A DNA stretch of 64,000 nucleotides. Origin: Corynespora cassiicola. Lineage: Eukaryota; Ascomycota; Dothideomycetes; Pleosporales; Corynesporascaceae. Shown here one piece after another: positions 12,006 to 22,283 of the stretch (positions within the stretch are counted from its first letter, which is position 1; each line of letters begins with the position of its first letter). A program made the translations under genes and the position numbers. The stretch spans positions 3,782,001 through 3,846,000 of the forward strand of contig JAEUWY010000006.1 in NCBI GenBank assembly GCA_022059125.1, given 5' to 3'. Below the pieces are notes generated by a model. It did not search any database. It was not told where the DNA came from and saw only the letters and a list, made by a program, of their open reading frames with translations.

Positions 12006-12547
12006 GGTGTGCAGCAGTATAATCCCTTGTCTTTCTTAATTGTATAGTCTCTTTATGGAGCACTGCCTTGAGAGGGCAGTACAGTAAAATCAAGACTTTG
12101 GTAATTCCATCATCGCGTAACAGTTCAGATTTTCAGCATTGAGAAGTAGAGCATAGTGTTATAAGATTTTGGTGACGTTTTCTCTAGATTCATACACTTT
12201 CCTGCCCGTTGATGAAAATTTGACCAGTTTTAGCGATGGAAAATTGTGAAATGGCCGTTGAGCCGTCAAGCTCAGCAGATTCATTGATCAAAACGCGGCT
12301 GTCGACCAGCGTTGTAAAAGCTCAACGCTATCGCCCCAACATGACTTTCACTTGATAACGAACTTTAATTTTTACTGCACCATATAAAGGAATCTTCCCT
12401 CCCCTTTTCCCCTGTCAACTTTCAGACTCTTCGTACCCGTCGCCCCTGGTGCTCCAATACGAACAACCTCAATACGAACAATAATCCCAATCCAGCCACG
12501 CCTACGCCCTGTACTGGAGGCCAGATAGCAACGAACAGACCTTCAAG
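12006..12547. promoter_or_regulatory. Intergenic region with TATA box
   Basis: A TATATAAAG-type box at 12382-12389 and a pyrimidine-rich tract after it (12390-12430) precede the ATG at 12548 by about 165 bases, a normal layout for a fungal promoter. Confidence 0.5.
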
Positions 12548-13423
12548 ATGCCAACTCGCAGCCAACTGCTAGAAGCAGAACGCCAGTCCCGCGAAGCCGT
12601 CCTGCGGCATCTATATTCCTACCAGATCATCATGGAGGCCAGCGGCGAGCCGACGGCCCTGCAGCTCCGCGACACCCGTCGTAGCCGCTTCCGCCGACAA
12701 AATTTCGCCACAAATCCGAACGATCCCTACGAGGTGCAGTGGGCCAGCAATCGTTGGGCGAGGCGCACCCCGAGGACGTTGGGCCACCCGATCTATCGCG
12801 TGTCGGCCCTCAACCAAGGTAGCAACCCCTTTGGCGACGAGCATGCCGCCGAAAATTTCTTAGTTGACGGAATGATGCTCGCAGGCCGTGGTTACTCCCC
12901 TTTCGACCCCGGGGCTGCCGTAGAGCGCGATGCAGAGCGTCCCATCTTTGGCTCTGCCGACCGCCCAAACAATGGTCGACGCGGTGCCATCGCGTCCGGA
13001 AGCCCGCCTGCTCGTCCCCAAACGCCGCCGCCTGAGAGTGAATATCGCGATCCGAATGTTTCGCGGCCCCTCTGGGAGCGCGCGCGTAGACAGTCGCAGG
13101 ACGGAGAAGCCGTGCAACAGCAGCCGCAGAACGGAGAAGTCGTGCAACCGCAACCGCAACCGCAGCCGTATGACCAGGACATTGGGCGCCAGGAGATGAG
13201 TGACGTATTGCGTAGGGAGCTTGATAGTACGGTGGAAAGACTTGCTGAACGGGCTGAACGGGAGCTCGATCATCGGAGAGCTAATGTTTTCAGGACGCAT
13301 TGGCATCTGCTTGCTCCTGAACAGGAGGTGATGATCGATCGCCAGATGTATGAGGACTTGGCTGAGAATATGAATCGATACATGTCAGTACTCCACCAAT
13401 TACCGGCACCAATTCATTTGTGA
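12548..13423 (+). CDS. Unrecognised 291-residue protein with Gln/Pro repeat
   Basis: I do not recognise this protein. It is a single uninterrupted exon. The N terminus (residues 1-60) is Arg-rich and helical. Residues about 140-215 are low complexity: two similar units, QDGEAVQQQP and QNGEVVQPQP, are followed by a PQPQP run, reflecting a 27-base tandem duplication near 13095-13150. The C terminus (residues about 215-280) is a charged helical region (RRELDSTVERLAERAERELD). There is no signal peptide, membrane segment or catalytic motif. A good TATA box and CT-rich leader upstream support expression. Confidence 0.65.
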   Translation: MPTRSQLLEAERQSREAVLRHLYSYQIIMEASGEPTALQLRDTRRSRFRRQNFATNPNDPYEVQWASNRWARRTPRTLGHPIYRVSALNQGSNPFGDEHAAENFLVDGMMLAGRGYSPFDPGAAVERDAERPIFGSADRPNNGRRGAIASGSPPARPQTPPPESEYRDPNVSRPLWERARRQSQDGEAVQQQPQNGEVVQPQPQPQPYDQDIGRQEMSDVLRRELDSTVERLAERAERELDHRRANVFRTHWHLLAPEQEVMIDRQMYEDLAENMNRYMSVLHQLPAPIHL

Positions 13424-14373
13424 TATCTCTCTTTATAACGATGCGGGTGTGGAGCCTAGCTTCGATTAAAGAAGATATGGACCAGTGGGGTAATGCTGTC
13501 TTGTGATTGTAGGAGACTTGGGCGCAAGGTTTTGTGCAATTATTTTACATGCATAAATTCATTACATGTGCAAAGTATGTTGCTACATGCTCAGTTAGTT
13601 TGATGATTTAATGATGCCTCCGAAACAGGCTTAATGATAATACCAAGTATTTCATGAACAAGGGATATAGATTTGTCACGTAAAGCCCACAAGAAACTCA
13701 CAAAGATGTGTGCAAGATATGTTGTCACACTTGAAAAAAGATAGGTGGGATATCTAGAACACATTAGCACTCCTCTAAGATTTACCTCATCACGGCGAGC
13801 CTGCTGCTTTTAAATAATCTATCAACACGCTTCGCATAAGCAGATGTATATTCCTACCTTGGGTTAACTAATGTAAAGTACAAAAGCTCGCCCCCATTCA
13901 CTTTTTTTAAATATTATTCCAAAACAGTGTGAGAAGCGCACAAAATTATTCATCCTAGAAGCACAGGTAGTCACAAAAACAAATCGAATCACAATGTTAT
14001 ATGCTAAGCTGAAGACTAGGTAGAATATGGTTTAATCTGAGAAAGATACTGGAGTAAATTATGATGAGGAGTATGGTAGATTTGGTGAGTGTTCGTTCAG
14101 TGGTTCGTATGAGGTCGATAAGCATGAAGGTCTCAATCTCAATGCTATGAGTACGAAATGCTCGCACGACGCACAATGGTGAATGCTTCAAAAATGCCTC
14201 AGGTATTGTATATTTTGTATGCTTTTGTGGATAGAATTGTGTAATGAATCTAAAGACTATAAAGCTTAAGCTGGTTTTTTCTTAACATTTCGGCGTCACG
14301 CATTCCTATCGATTCACCTATCGGAAAATTGCAAAACAAAGTCTTCTATTAGAGCAAGAGAGTAGCAGCAAAA
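13424..14373. other. Gene-free AT-leaning intergenic region
   Basis: 950 bases between two plus-strand genes. I see no gene, RNA or repeat beyond A/T-rich sequence. Confidence 0.4.
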
Positions 14374-15915
14374 ATGAATTCTGACTCACCATCCCAGTTT
14401 TCGCGACATGCTCTCGCCACTAACGACGCAGTGCAGGCGGAAGATTCTCACATTGCCACTGAGATGATTCCGAATGTGGCCAAGCTGGATGCAAGTGAAC
14501 CAAACAAGTCGGAAGCTCAGCTCCAACTTTTCAAAGATATTGAGGACTGGCTCAAAGAATTTCAGCAAAAAGTACTCAAGACGCAGGATAACGAGCCTCC
14601 GGCAGATATTGTTATCGCCTTTGAAGATGTTCGTGCAAAGATGGAAGGCTTCTTGAATGAGCACGAACCATCGGATTGGATGCTAAAGCTTGCAATGGCT
14701 ACCTCCAAGTTTGCGAGCGACATACAGGAGGACTATGAAGACATCGAAGAGCTGGCTCAAATTACTTTGAGGTTCCAACGGAACGTTTCCATGATTAAAG
14801 CAGATGCAGGTCTTGGAAATGACGTCATGGAAGCCGATGAGAACTCCGCTGAGCTTTCACATCCTGAAGTCGTAACGAAGGCATTGGAAACTCAGAGCCC
14901 GCTTTCTGAGAAAACAAGCCCGGAAAAAGAGCTTGATGAGAGAAATGAGACAAGAAATTTGGATTATACTCCGGAAGACGATTGGGATGAGGATGATGCA
15001 GTTGAAAGCCATGAGTCTTTCGAGAAGGCACAACCTGAATTTACGGGTGCTGAGAGTGAAGGCGCAGAGGCAGATATTGCCCAGACCGAAAAGCATACTC
15101 AAACCCCGACAGAATCCGACATTCTGAACCATCTTTCCCCCCAAATGAACCAAACCGCAGAGGAATCGGAAATTAATTTACCACCAGCCATGCCTGAGAA
15201 TCGCCAGGTCTCTTCAGTGCAAGATCCAGCATCTCCAAAAGAGTCTCCGCGAAGTGAATCATCACAATATCTGATTTCTCAGAACCAATCTTTCCAAGGA
15301 GAGTACCGCAAGGAAGAGCTCCCAAAGGATGGATACACCAAGGAGCATTGCTTTGAAACCGACAAAACAAACAACTTCGACATGAACTCTCGCAACGACA
15401 ACATGCACAAGCCAAGTATCGAGTTTCAACTCCATAAAACAGGAGATTCGGAACTAGAGGCGCAGACAAATGAAACATTCAATTTGGAACTGGAGACTCA
15501 GACCGATAAAGCAGACAACTTGGAGGCAGAGGCACAGGCCGATATAACAGACAAATTGGAGGCGGAGGCTCTGGCTGGTAAATCGGACGACGTGGAGGTG
15601 GAGGCTCAGGTCTATGAAGCAAACAGGTCTGATACAAACCTCCAAATCTCCTCTCCAGTGACTGAAAACACTAGGAATGCTACCTTGAAGAATGCTGAGT
15701 ACTTTGAAAAGTTTCTAGAGCTACCCAAGAAGCAGCCCAACGATCCTCGCAACCCAGGCGTGATGGAAGATCTATCCAAAATGCCACGAAAGGGGTTAGT
15801 CAAGCAGCGTGTTGAGGCTATGGAACGAGAGCAGGCAAAGCGCCAGGCCCAGGAATACGCCTACATGAAAGAACGTAGGGGCCTGAGTGATAGTGACCAG
15901 GAGATGCCTCGCTGA
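14374..15915 (+). CDS. Unrecognised acidic protein with 12-residue repeats
   Basis: I do not recognise this protein. It is a single exon of 513 residues starting at ATG 14374. Residues about 45-150 are predicted helical (QLFKDIEDWLKEFQQKV and following) and may be the only folded part. Residues 150-350 are disordered and rich in Glu, Ser, Asp and Pro. Residues 359-418 (15448-15627) contain five degenerate 12-residue units of the type LEAEAQxxxxDx. The last 60 residues are basic and helical (LVKQRVEAMEREQAKRQAQE). No targeting signal or catalytic motif is seen. The codon pattern and lack of stops over 1.5 kb support a real gene. Confidence 0.7.
   Translation: MNSDSPSQFSRHALATNDAVQAEDSHIATEMIPNVAKLDASEPNKSEAQLQLFKDIEDWLKEFQQKVLKTQDNEPPADIVIAFEDVRAKMEGFLNEHEPSDWMLKLAMATSKFASDIQEDYEDIEELAQITLRFQRNVSMIKADAGLGNDVMEADENSAELSHPEVVTKALETQSPLSEKTSPEKELDERNETRNLDYTPEDDWDEDDAVESHESFEKAQPEFTGAESEGAEADIAQTEKHTQTPTESDILNHLSPQMNQTAEESEINLPPAMPENRQVSSVQDPASPKESPRSESSQYLISQNQSFQGEYRKEELPKDGYTKEHCFETDKTNNFDMNSRNDNMHKPSIEFQLHKTGDSELEAQTNETFNLELETQTDKADNLEAEAQADITDKLEAEALAGKSDDVEVEAQVYEANRSDTNLQISSPVTENTRNATLKNAEYFEKFLELPKKQPNDPRNPGVMEDLSKMPRKGLVKQRVEAMEREQAKRQAQEYAYMKERRGLSDSDQEMPR
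15448..15627 (+). repeat. Five-copy degenerate 36-bp coding repeat
   Basis: Five consecutive 36-base units encode SELEAQTNETFN, LELETQTDKADN, LEAEAQADITDK, LEAEALAGKSDD and VEVEAQVYEANR. The phase is kept throughout and the copies differ by substitutions only. Confidence 0.75.
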
Positions 15916-18710
15916 GAAGCTTTGCGAAATGTGGTTCAAGCCATAAATTTTGGAAAATGATTTCTCCAGTCTAGCGCTAGTGCTGTGCACAGCTTTCTGG
16001 ATGAGGATTCATGAATTTTAATCCCAAATATTGGTGCTCGAAATGGTGTCACTACATAGACAATATATCATCAAATTGTAAATTCTCATTTGGAAAAAGT
16101 CCTTCAAAAGTAAGAAAGGCGATAAGTTTGTAAAATACCTAATTTCAAATAAGAAAATAAATGGTGCCGCCTTTTTTAAGAAGACAAAATCTAAATAATT
16201 TGTTAGGCCTTGAATTTTGGCCACTCTCTCAAAACAGGAATAACCTACGTCTTATCATTCGCTGAAATTATGTAAATTTCTTAACTTGCCAGACTTTTCT
16301 TGTATTTTTCACATTCTAGCGACCTCTCGCAAAATAAAAGCTGGACACACCTGAAACAGAGGGAACACGCCCTCCACCTTGAAGACATCGAAAATAGCCA
16401 GGACAAATCGGAAACGGAGAGAAAACAACTTCCACCAAAACGTCGAAAATATCGAGCCGTTCCAACATTAGCAACCAAGTGTCGCCAATTTCCTCCTATC
16501 CACTCGCATTATTATGTCACTCAGATAGCCGTAGATCTGCTACAAAATAGGTTGTGTTTTAAAAGACTTTAGTCCAAAATTGTAGTAAAAAAACCGTTGA
16601 GATACGCCAAGCATCTCATGCAGGATACAAAACCGCCACACATCTGACAAGGAGAGAACACAAATTCCGCCTTAAAGACATCGATAAACTCAAAAAAACC
16701 GATGAAGCTTCTTGAATTGATCCAGCAACTAAGCAAGAAGTATATATACTGATCCACCGGGCGCCTAGACCACGTTTTAGGAAGTCCCCTAAATCCTGAA
16801 GATGCAAGTGAAAACCGTTGGGTAGGACTCAGACCGGTGGAGCATTCCAAGTATGGGGTGCCTCAAATAAGGCTTCTGAAAGAAGAAGAATCGCGCGATA
16901 GATCAATGTCAATAGAACCGCCGACATCTAGTCATGGAACTGATGGGAAAGAGGACAATACTACAGAAAAATAACAAAATTCTTCAGGTGCATTTATTGA
17001 AAAACTTCAAATAGCGTGCCATCATCCTGCGTCTTTCTCACAGTTGAATTCTTTTCCAAAGCGCATTATCAGAATTTCAATATAAATATCGACGTTGCAT
17101 AAGATTACCTGAGTTTCAACATGGTACAGACGTCATTTCAAATAAGTATCTTGTTTATTCTAGAAGAAAGTGCGTAAGGAGAAAGAGGATACCTGTTCCT
17201 ACCAGAGTCAAAATTAGCCTCGATGTCGAAGAACCCGATAAACAAGTCACTTATTGCAATCTCCCCATTGACATCCGGCGTTTTCATGTGTAGCATCTGC
17301 CGAAAAAAGGATCGTCATAGGCGGGCGGAATATACAGGCCAGTCTTAAAATATGTACGGGGATTTTTTCTCGCCCTGGTCATCTGCTATGTTAGCGCCTG
17401 TGGCACAAGAGGCACGGGATCGGAAACATGTTTCCATTATTATGCACCAAGTAAAAGAGCATTACGAAATCTTTCAGCTTGGCTTTTGTCGATTGAGCGA
17501 GGAGAAAGAAACAATCACGCTCTATGTATGGACCATGGAGTGTTGCTTGGGCGAGTGAGCCCAAAGTTGTAGTCCTTAACCACCTTGGTAACTTATTCCT
17601 TTGCCTTTTCTTCCTTCGACCAGCCAGCTGGCCAAATTTGATCTTACCGACAGCCATCGGGTGTTGAAGCCTCATGATTGGCGAGACTTGAAGCTCAGTG
17701 CCCCTTTCTTTTGTCAGGAGCTCAGTCCAGAATTCGATACTCACCCTTTGTGAACAATAAAAGTGCGCCGATGATGTAGATGTAAAGTGGCGAGTGAAAA
17801 AATTGTTCGAGACCACATCCTAGTCCCCTTAATTTGGCCGTGCGGATGGTACCCTTAACTATGTACTTGTCGTTGTTCCAAGCTGTCGCTGTAGCCACAA
17901 TGGCGGTGCTGAAGATTCGGGCCGGGCTAGCTGACAGCCACCGCACGGATATTGTTTCACCATGCCGGAACGGATAACGCACGCAGGTGTGCCCTCTTCA
18001 ACAAAAGCAAGGAAACCTACAACAATATACGAATACGGGAATAAGTGTAGTCAACGTTCAAAAGCCGAGCTCCCATTGTTTCAAGAGGGTTATTTTTGTG
18101 TGCAGTAGCACCTGCGAGGCGATAGTTCCCTACATACGAGAACTTTCCTACTACGTGAAGCTATTGAAATGGTAAACGACCGTTCCTCAGCCAGGCGGAT
18201 TTCATGGACGATGCCGTGCCAATCAAGTGTGACGGAAGCACGACAAGCTTTCGCGTGCCGACTCAGCTCTCGCTTAATAGTTCAGCCTCAACTTCTAGTC
18301 GACCTCCGTCCGGAACTTTGTCGGGACGGACCATTTTTCTCCTGTTGATGGCGTCACAACGGCGTGTCATTGGACGCATGACACTGTACCTGCAGGAGTT
18401 CTGGACCCTGCCTGACGATCCAGTTCCTGGCAGTGCGCCCGAAGAAGCCGGAATCCATACACACTAAGCCTACTCGGCACTATCGATAGCGAGGGACTAT
18501 CGATCCAGGTGCACCGCTCCAATGTGAGCTGGGGATCCACCATGACGTTCTTCGTAGAAATTCAAGTAAACTCCGAGGCATGGCTGGGGAGGGGTTTCAT
18601 GTATTTAAGGGACAGCCTGCCCTTTGCAATTGTCCACCACCATCGGTCTACAACCTCCAGTCTTTCGCTACACATCTTTCCTTTAACAAAGCCGCCTCCT
18701 CACATTCACT
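15916..18710. other. 2.8 kb gene-poor region with decayed repeat-like sequence
   Basis: No gene can be supported. Two stretches, about 16340-16420 and 16640-16715, resemble each other at about 60-70 percent by eye (shared GAACAC...CTT(A/G)AAGACATCGA) and translate to similar strings (THLKQREH... and THLTRREH...). This suggests an old duplicated sequence riddled with stops. The 140-codon minus-strand frame at 17391-17816 has no recognisable features. The last 130 bases hold the promoter of the secreted-protein gene: TATTTAAG at about 18602 and a CT-rich leader. Confidence 0.4.
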
Positions 18711-20063
18711 ATGCGTTCTTATCTCATTCTTGGGGCTGCTGCCCTTGCCTTCGCGTCGCCTGCTCCCCAGGGTTTCGAAGCCCCTGCCGACGCAGTTCTT
18801 GAAGGGCCACCAGTTGGCGTTGGACCAGCCTCAGACACCGGATACACTCAATCCGCTGCTCAGAATGCTGCCGCAACTGAGGTTAATGCTGTTGCAACTG
18901 CCCAGCAAGCCAAAAGGACTGTTGCTGCGGAGAACGACCTTGAGGCCCGCTGGTTCTGGAACTTGAAGAACAAGGGGAACAACTACCCTGCTCCCACGCC
19001 TACCCCTCCTCCTGCGCCTGTCCCTACTCCCCCACCAAGCACCAAGACTGGTGCCACTACTTCTCCCAACTACGATGTCCCTTCCACCTGCACGCCGGTC
19101 AGCTGGACTAACACCTGGGCCTTCACTGCGGACCCTGCTTGTGCTACCGCCATTGAGGTTGGCACGTACTGTGGCTTCATCAACCCTCTCGACCCGTGTG
19201 CCCCTCAGCCGATTGCATCTGGCCCTGATACCAAGCCCGACACTGTCGACGCTTTCAAGAACAACCAGGTCTATCAGCAGATGGCCTTGAAGGCCCAGAA
19301 GCCCTCGACCTACGACCAGGCCTTTGTCAACCTCAACGGCGCCGTCACCGGCAACGGTTATCTCACGTACAAGACCCTTGGCAGCTACGATATTGCTGGC
19401 TGCGCCAAGTTCTGCGACGAGACCAGCACCTGCCTTGGCTTCAACGTCTTCATCGAGCGCGACCCCAAGTGGAACCCCGACCAGTGCTCTTGCACCGGCG
19501 ACGACGTCCCCTCCATTGCCAACTACAAGTGCTCTCTTTGGGGCCAGGCTGTCAGCAAGGACTCTGCCACCAACACGGGCCAGGGCCTCAGCGGCTTCGA
19601 CGTCATCATCGTCGCATCCAACGGCTACAACAAGAAGACCTACACCCCTCCCACTCCTCCCAACACCGGAAACCCCCAGGATTGCGGCAAGAAGCTCCAC
19701 AACCAGCAGCCGTACTGCATGGGACAGAAGACCTTCCCCGGCCCCTGGGACCCTTCGGTGTGCGCCGCCTACGCCCAGAAGCAGAACGACGTCAACCGCA
19801 AGTCCGGCATCATCGCCAAGCTCCTCTCCTTCCTGGGCCTCAGCAAGGGTGGCTGCGTCCAGTTCCAGGCCGCCTACCTCGAGAAGGACGGCAAGGGCTT
19901 CGGAACCCACTGCCGCCTCTTCACCAAGAAGTTCCAGCCCAAGCAGGCCACCTTGGACGTTTCGGTTGGCGCTGGCTCCAAGTGGAGCTGCTTCAAGTCC
20001 TTCACTTGGGATGTCGATGTCAACGCTAGCTTCAACTGGGGTGGCTGGAGCTGGAAGAACTAA
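18711..20063 (+). CDS. Secreted Cys-rich protein, fruit-body-specific-protein-A-like
   Basis: The protein is secreted or wall-associated, with no known enzyme activity; it resembles ascomycete proteins annotated as fruit-body specific protein A. It is a single exon of 450 residues. Residues 1-16 are a clear signal peptide (MRSYLILGAAALAFAS). A propeptide-like segment ends at a Lys-Arg (AKRTVAAE), a Kex2-type site. A Pro/Thr-rich linker (about residues 95-115) leads to a Cys-rich body with a PAN/apple-like segment (GSYDIAGCAKFCDETSTCLG, about residues 223-242), a second Pro-rich linker, then a further Cys-containing domain. The tail is Trp/Gly-rich (FNWGGWSWKN). The strongly C/G-ending codons suggest high expression. 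A long antisense frame over the same bases is a shadow. Confidence 0.85.
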   Translation: MRSYLILGAAALAFASPAPQGFEAPADAVLEGPPVGVGPASDTGYTQSAAQNAAATEVNAVATAQQAKRTVAAENDLEARWFWNLKNKGNNYPAPTPTPPPAPVPTPPPSTKTGATTSPNYDVPSTCTPVSWTNTWAFTADPACATAIEVGTYCGFINPLDPCAPQPIASGPDTKPDTVDAFKNNQVYQQMALKAQKPSTYDQAFVNLNGAVTGNGYLTYKTLGSYDIAGCAKFCDETSTCLGFNVFIERDPKWNPDQCSCTGDDVPSIANYKCSLWGQAVSKDSATNTGQGLSGFDVIIVASNGYNKKTYTPPTPPNTGNPQDCGKKLHNQQPYCMGQKTFPGPWDPSVCAAYAQKQNDVNRKSGIIAKLLSFLGLSKGGCVQFQAAYLEKDGKGFGTHCRLFTKKFQPKQATLDVSVGAGSKWSCFKSFTWDVDVNASFNWGGWSWKN

Positions 20064-20428
20064 GCTGCGACTCAGATCGCGAGCAGGGGATGGAGTGAAG
20101 AGAGTTTTATTGAGAATATCTTTCTCGTTCCGAGCAAGCCTGCATTGCATCACTAACAGATAGTATGGTAGAACGGTTGTTGATGGCATGTCAAGTTCTT
20201 AATGTATAGTCATTAGTACGTCATTAGTATTGTTTTTTTGATAGTCTGGTTGTTTAGAAAGTCATTAAATATAGCAAATCTAAATTGATCAAAACATTAC
20301 TATTGCCCGGCTTCGTCGATATCCAGAAAAACAAGACTACGAAGTTCATTATCCATCCCATCGTCCTACTCTTACAAGCAATCCACGCCCAAAGTCGCCA
20401 AACGCCTAAAATAGAATTCTGACCGAGA
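20064..20428. other. Convergent intergenic region
   Basis: 3' flanks of the secreted-protein gene and the coiled-coil gene on the opposite strand. Nothing further is seen. Confidence 0.4.
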
Positions 20429-21871
20429 CTAGTATGTTTCGTTAAGCCAATTTTTGACCTCCAAGGCTTTAGCCTCGTCTGCTTTGGCTTTGGCTTCGAC
20501 TTCCGCATTTTTCCTAGCCTGGGCCTTGTCTTCTGCCTTCTTCCTAGCCCTGGCTGCATCCTCCGCCCTTATCCGAGCATTCTCCTCCTCAAGCTCCTTC
20601 ACCATACGGAGATGGTGGCCCTGCTGCTGGAGCAAGGTGTCCTGAATACTCAGCTTGGTATTCGTGGCTTCCAGCTCGTCGATCAAGTTTCGGTGAGCCG
20701 GAAGCGTGCACGGGCCGCGAACTTGCAGCCGGTCGTTTTCCTTCTGGAGGTCGACGATGATGCGGCCCTGCTTCTGGGCGCGAGAAAGCAGCTCGTAGTG
20801 ACCGGCAGCCAGATCTTCCATCTGGAGGATGAGCTCGTTGGTGATGTGCGGGGGCCCCCTGACTCGGATGGTGGACTCAGAGTTCACGGCAGACTTCACG
20901 CGCTGCAGCAATGTGAGGTTCTTTTTGTCATCGGCATTGACGTTGATTGTAACCTCCAGCGGCTCGCTGAACCGGGCGAGTGTGTCTTGTGGAGCTACAC
21001 TCGGCTCTACTTCTACCGATTTGACAGGAGATAAGGCCAGCTTGATCTCCATGTTGGCAGAAGACTTGTCCACGGGATGGTGGCCTTGCATATCTGCAGA
21101 AGCGCTTTGAGCAGTGATGGATTCTTTTTGGAGCTCAAGCTTGTCCAGCCCGACACGCTTCAATTCCCCTGATCTCCGAAAACCCCTCAGAGCGTCGAAA
21201 ACGTCATTGTACTTTTTGCGGAGAAGCTCATTTTGCTCTTCCAGTGCACTACTTTGGGAATCGCGTGCTTCTCTAATAGCCTTGTCCGCATTTTGTAGGG
21301 CAAGCTGCTCTTCCAGGCCTTTGATGCGCTTTTGTAAATCAGCGACTTTGGCAACGGCGACGCTTGCGACTTCATCATGGTCGCTCCTGTCCGATTTTGT
21401 GGTCAAGCCCGCATCAAGACGCTCTTTGAGAAGCCTGTTCTCAGCCTCCAGGACAGGAACCTGTTTAGTAAGTTTAGCCTCCAGGTCCTTGACCCTGCCT
21501 TTCTCCAAGACTAGCTTCGCTTCTGTCGAAGTTGCCTCTTTCACCTTTTCCTCAGATTTTGCAATTTTCTGCGCCATACTTCGCACGCGACCCTCAAGTC
21601 CGAGAATCTTTGTGTCTTTTGCTTTGAGCTTGCTAGCATTAGACTCATCGTTCGCTTTGAGACGGCCAATCTCTTGCTCAAGCTCTCTAACCTTGACATT
21701 CAGCCGACCATTATGGTCGTTTTGTTTCTCGACGGTGTTCTTCTTCTGTGCAGCTACCTGGGCTATACCTACACCTTCCAAGACCTTGTCCTTATCGAGA
21801 ACACTGTCCGGACGCAACTTCAAAGCCCTCAACTTGGGGTCCCCAGTCGCGGGCTTGGTTGGGGAAGGCAT
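20429..21871 (-). CDS. Unrecognised long coiled-coil protein
   Basis: I do not recognise this protein. It is a single exon of 480 residues starting at ATG 21871. From about residue 45 to 235 the sequence is almost continuous heptad-type coiled coil rich in Lys, Glu, Leu and Ala. A less helical segment follows (about 235-330). A shorter coiled coil closes the protein with an Ala/Lys/Glu run (EDAARARKKAEDKAQARKNA). The N-terminal 30 residues are basic and disordered (MPSPTKPATGDPK). No motor, membrane or catalytic domain is visible. The composition suggests a structural or tethering protein, which is inference only. Confidence 0.72.
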   Translation of the reverse strand: MPSPTKPATGDPKLRALKLRPDSVLDKDKVLEGVGIAQVAAQKKNTVEKQNDHNGRLNVKVRELEQEIGRLKANDESNASKLKAKDTKILGLEGRVRSMAQKIAKSEEKVKEATSTEAKLVLEKGRVKDLEAKLTKQVPVLEAENRLLKERLDAGLTTKSDRSDHDEVASVAVAKVADLQKRIKGLEEQLALQNADKAIREARDSQSSALEEQNELLRKKYNDVFDALRGFRRSGELKRVGLDKLELQKESITAQSASADMQGHHPVDKSSANMEIKLALSPVKSVEVEPSVAPQDTLARFSEPLEVTINVNADDKKNLTLLQRVKSAVNSESTIRVRGPPHITNELILQMEDLAAGHYELLSRAQKQGRIIVDLQKENDRLQVRGPCTLPAHRNLIDELEATNTKLSIQDTLLQQQGHHLRMVKELEEENARIRAEDAARARKKAEDKAQARKNAEVEAKAKADEAKALEVKNWLNETY

Positions 21872-22283
21872 CTTGGCTTTTCTGCTTCTAAAAGAGGTTT
21901 TTGATAGTTGCGTTCCCCGTTTGGTCTGGCTGTATAGTCAGGCATGTTGAGGATATGATGATTTATATTCATCTAGTCGACATTGTTGACGATGAGTGTT
22001 TAGCGCCGAGCTAGGAATAGATATTAGCAATGTGTGAGCACAATGTCTGTTACGTCTTTTTAGTCTGTGTCAGTTGATACTACCTTTTGATGATATACAC
22101 AGATGCTTAAATTATAAAGTGATTGATAGAGCTGCATATAATTAGAGTGATATATATTCTAGAGGTGTTCAATCAAGACCAAAAAACTCAGAAGTGTATA
22201 GGCTTACTCGATATATGTATGAATCTCATTGCTCGTCTAGCTAGTTCAAATATTGCACCATGCACATGCCGCATGCCCATACC
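21872..22283. other. Intergenic region between two minus-strand genes
   Basis: AT-rich promoter region of the coiled-coil gene and 3' flank of the potassium transporter gene. No other feature is seen. Confidence 0.4.

Noticed and set aside
17391..17816. 141-codon minus-strand frame in the gene-poor region
   Set aside because: No recognisable domain, poor composition and overlapping frames on both strands.
18831..20189. 452-codon antisense frame over the secreted-protein gene
   Set aside because: It is a G/C-biased shadow of the sense gene, which has a signal peptide, conserved Cys pattern and a proper promoter.
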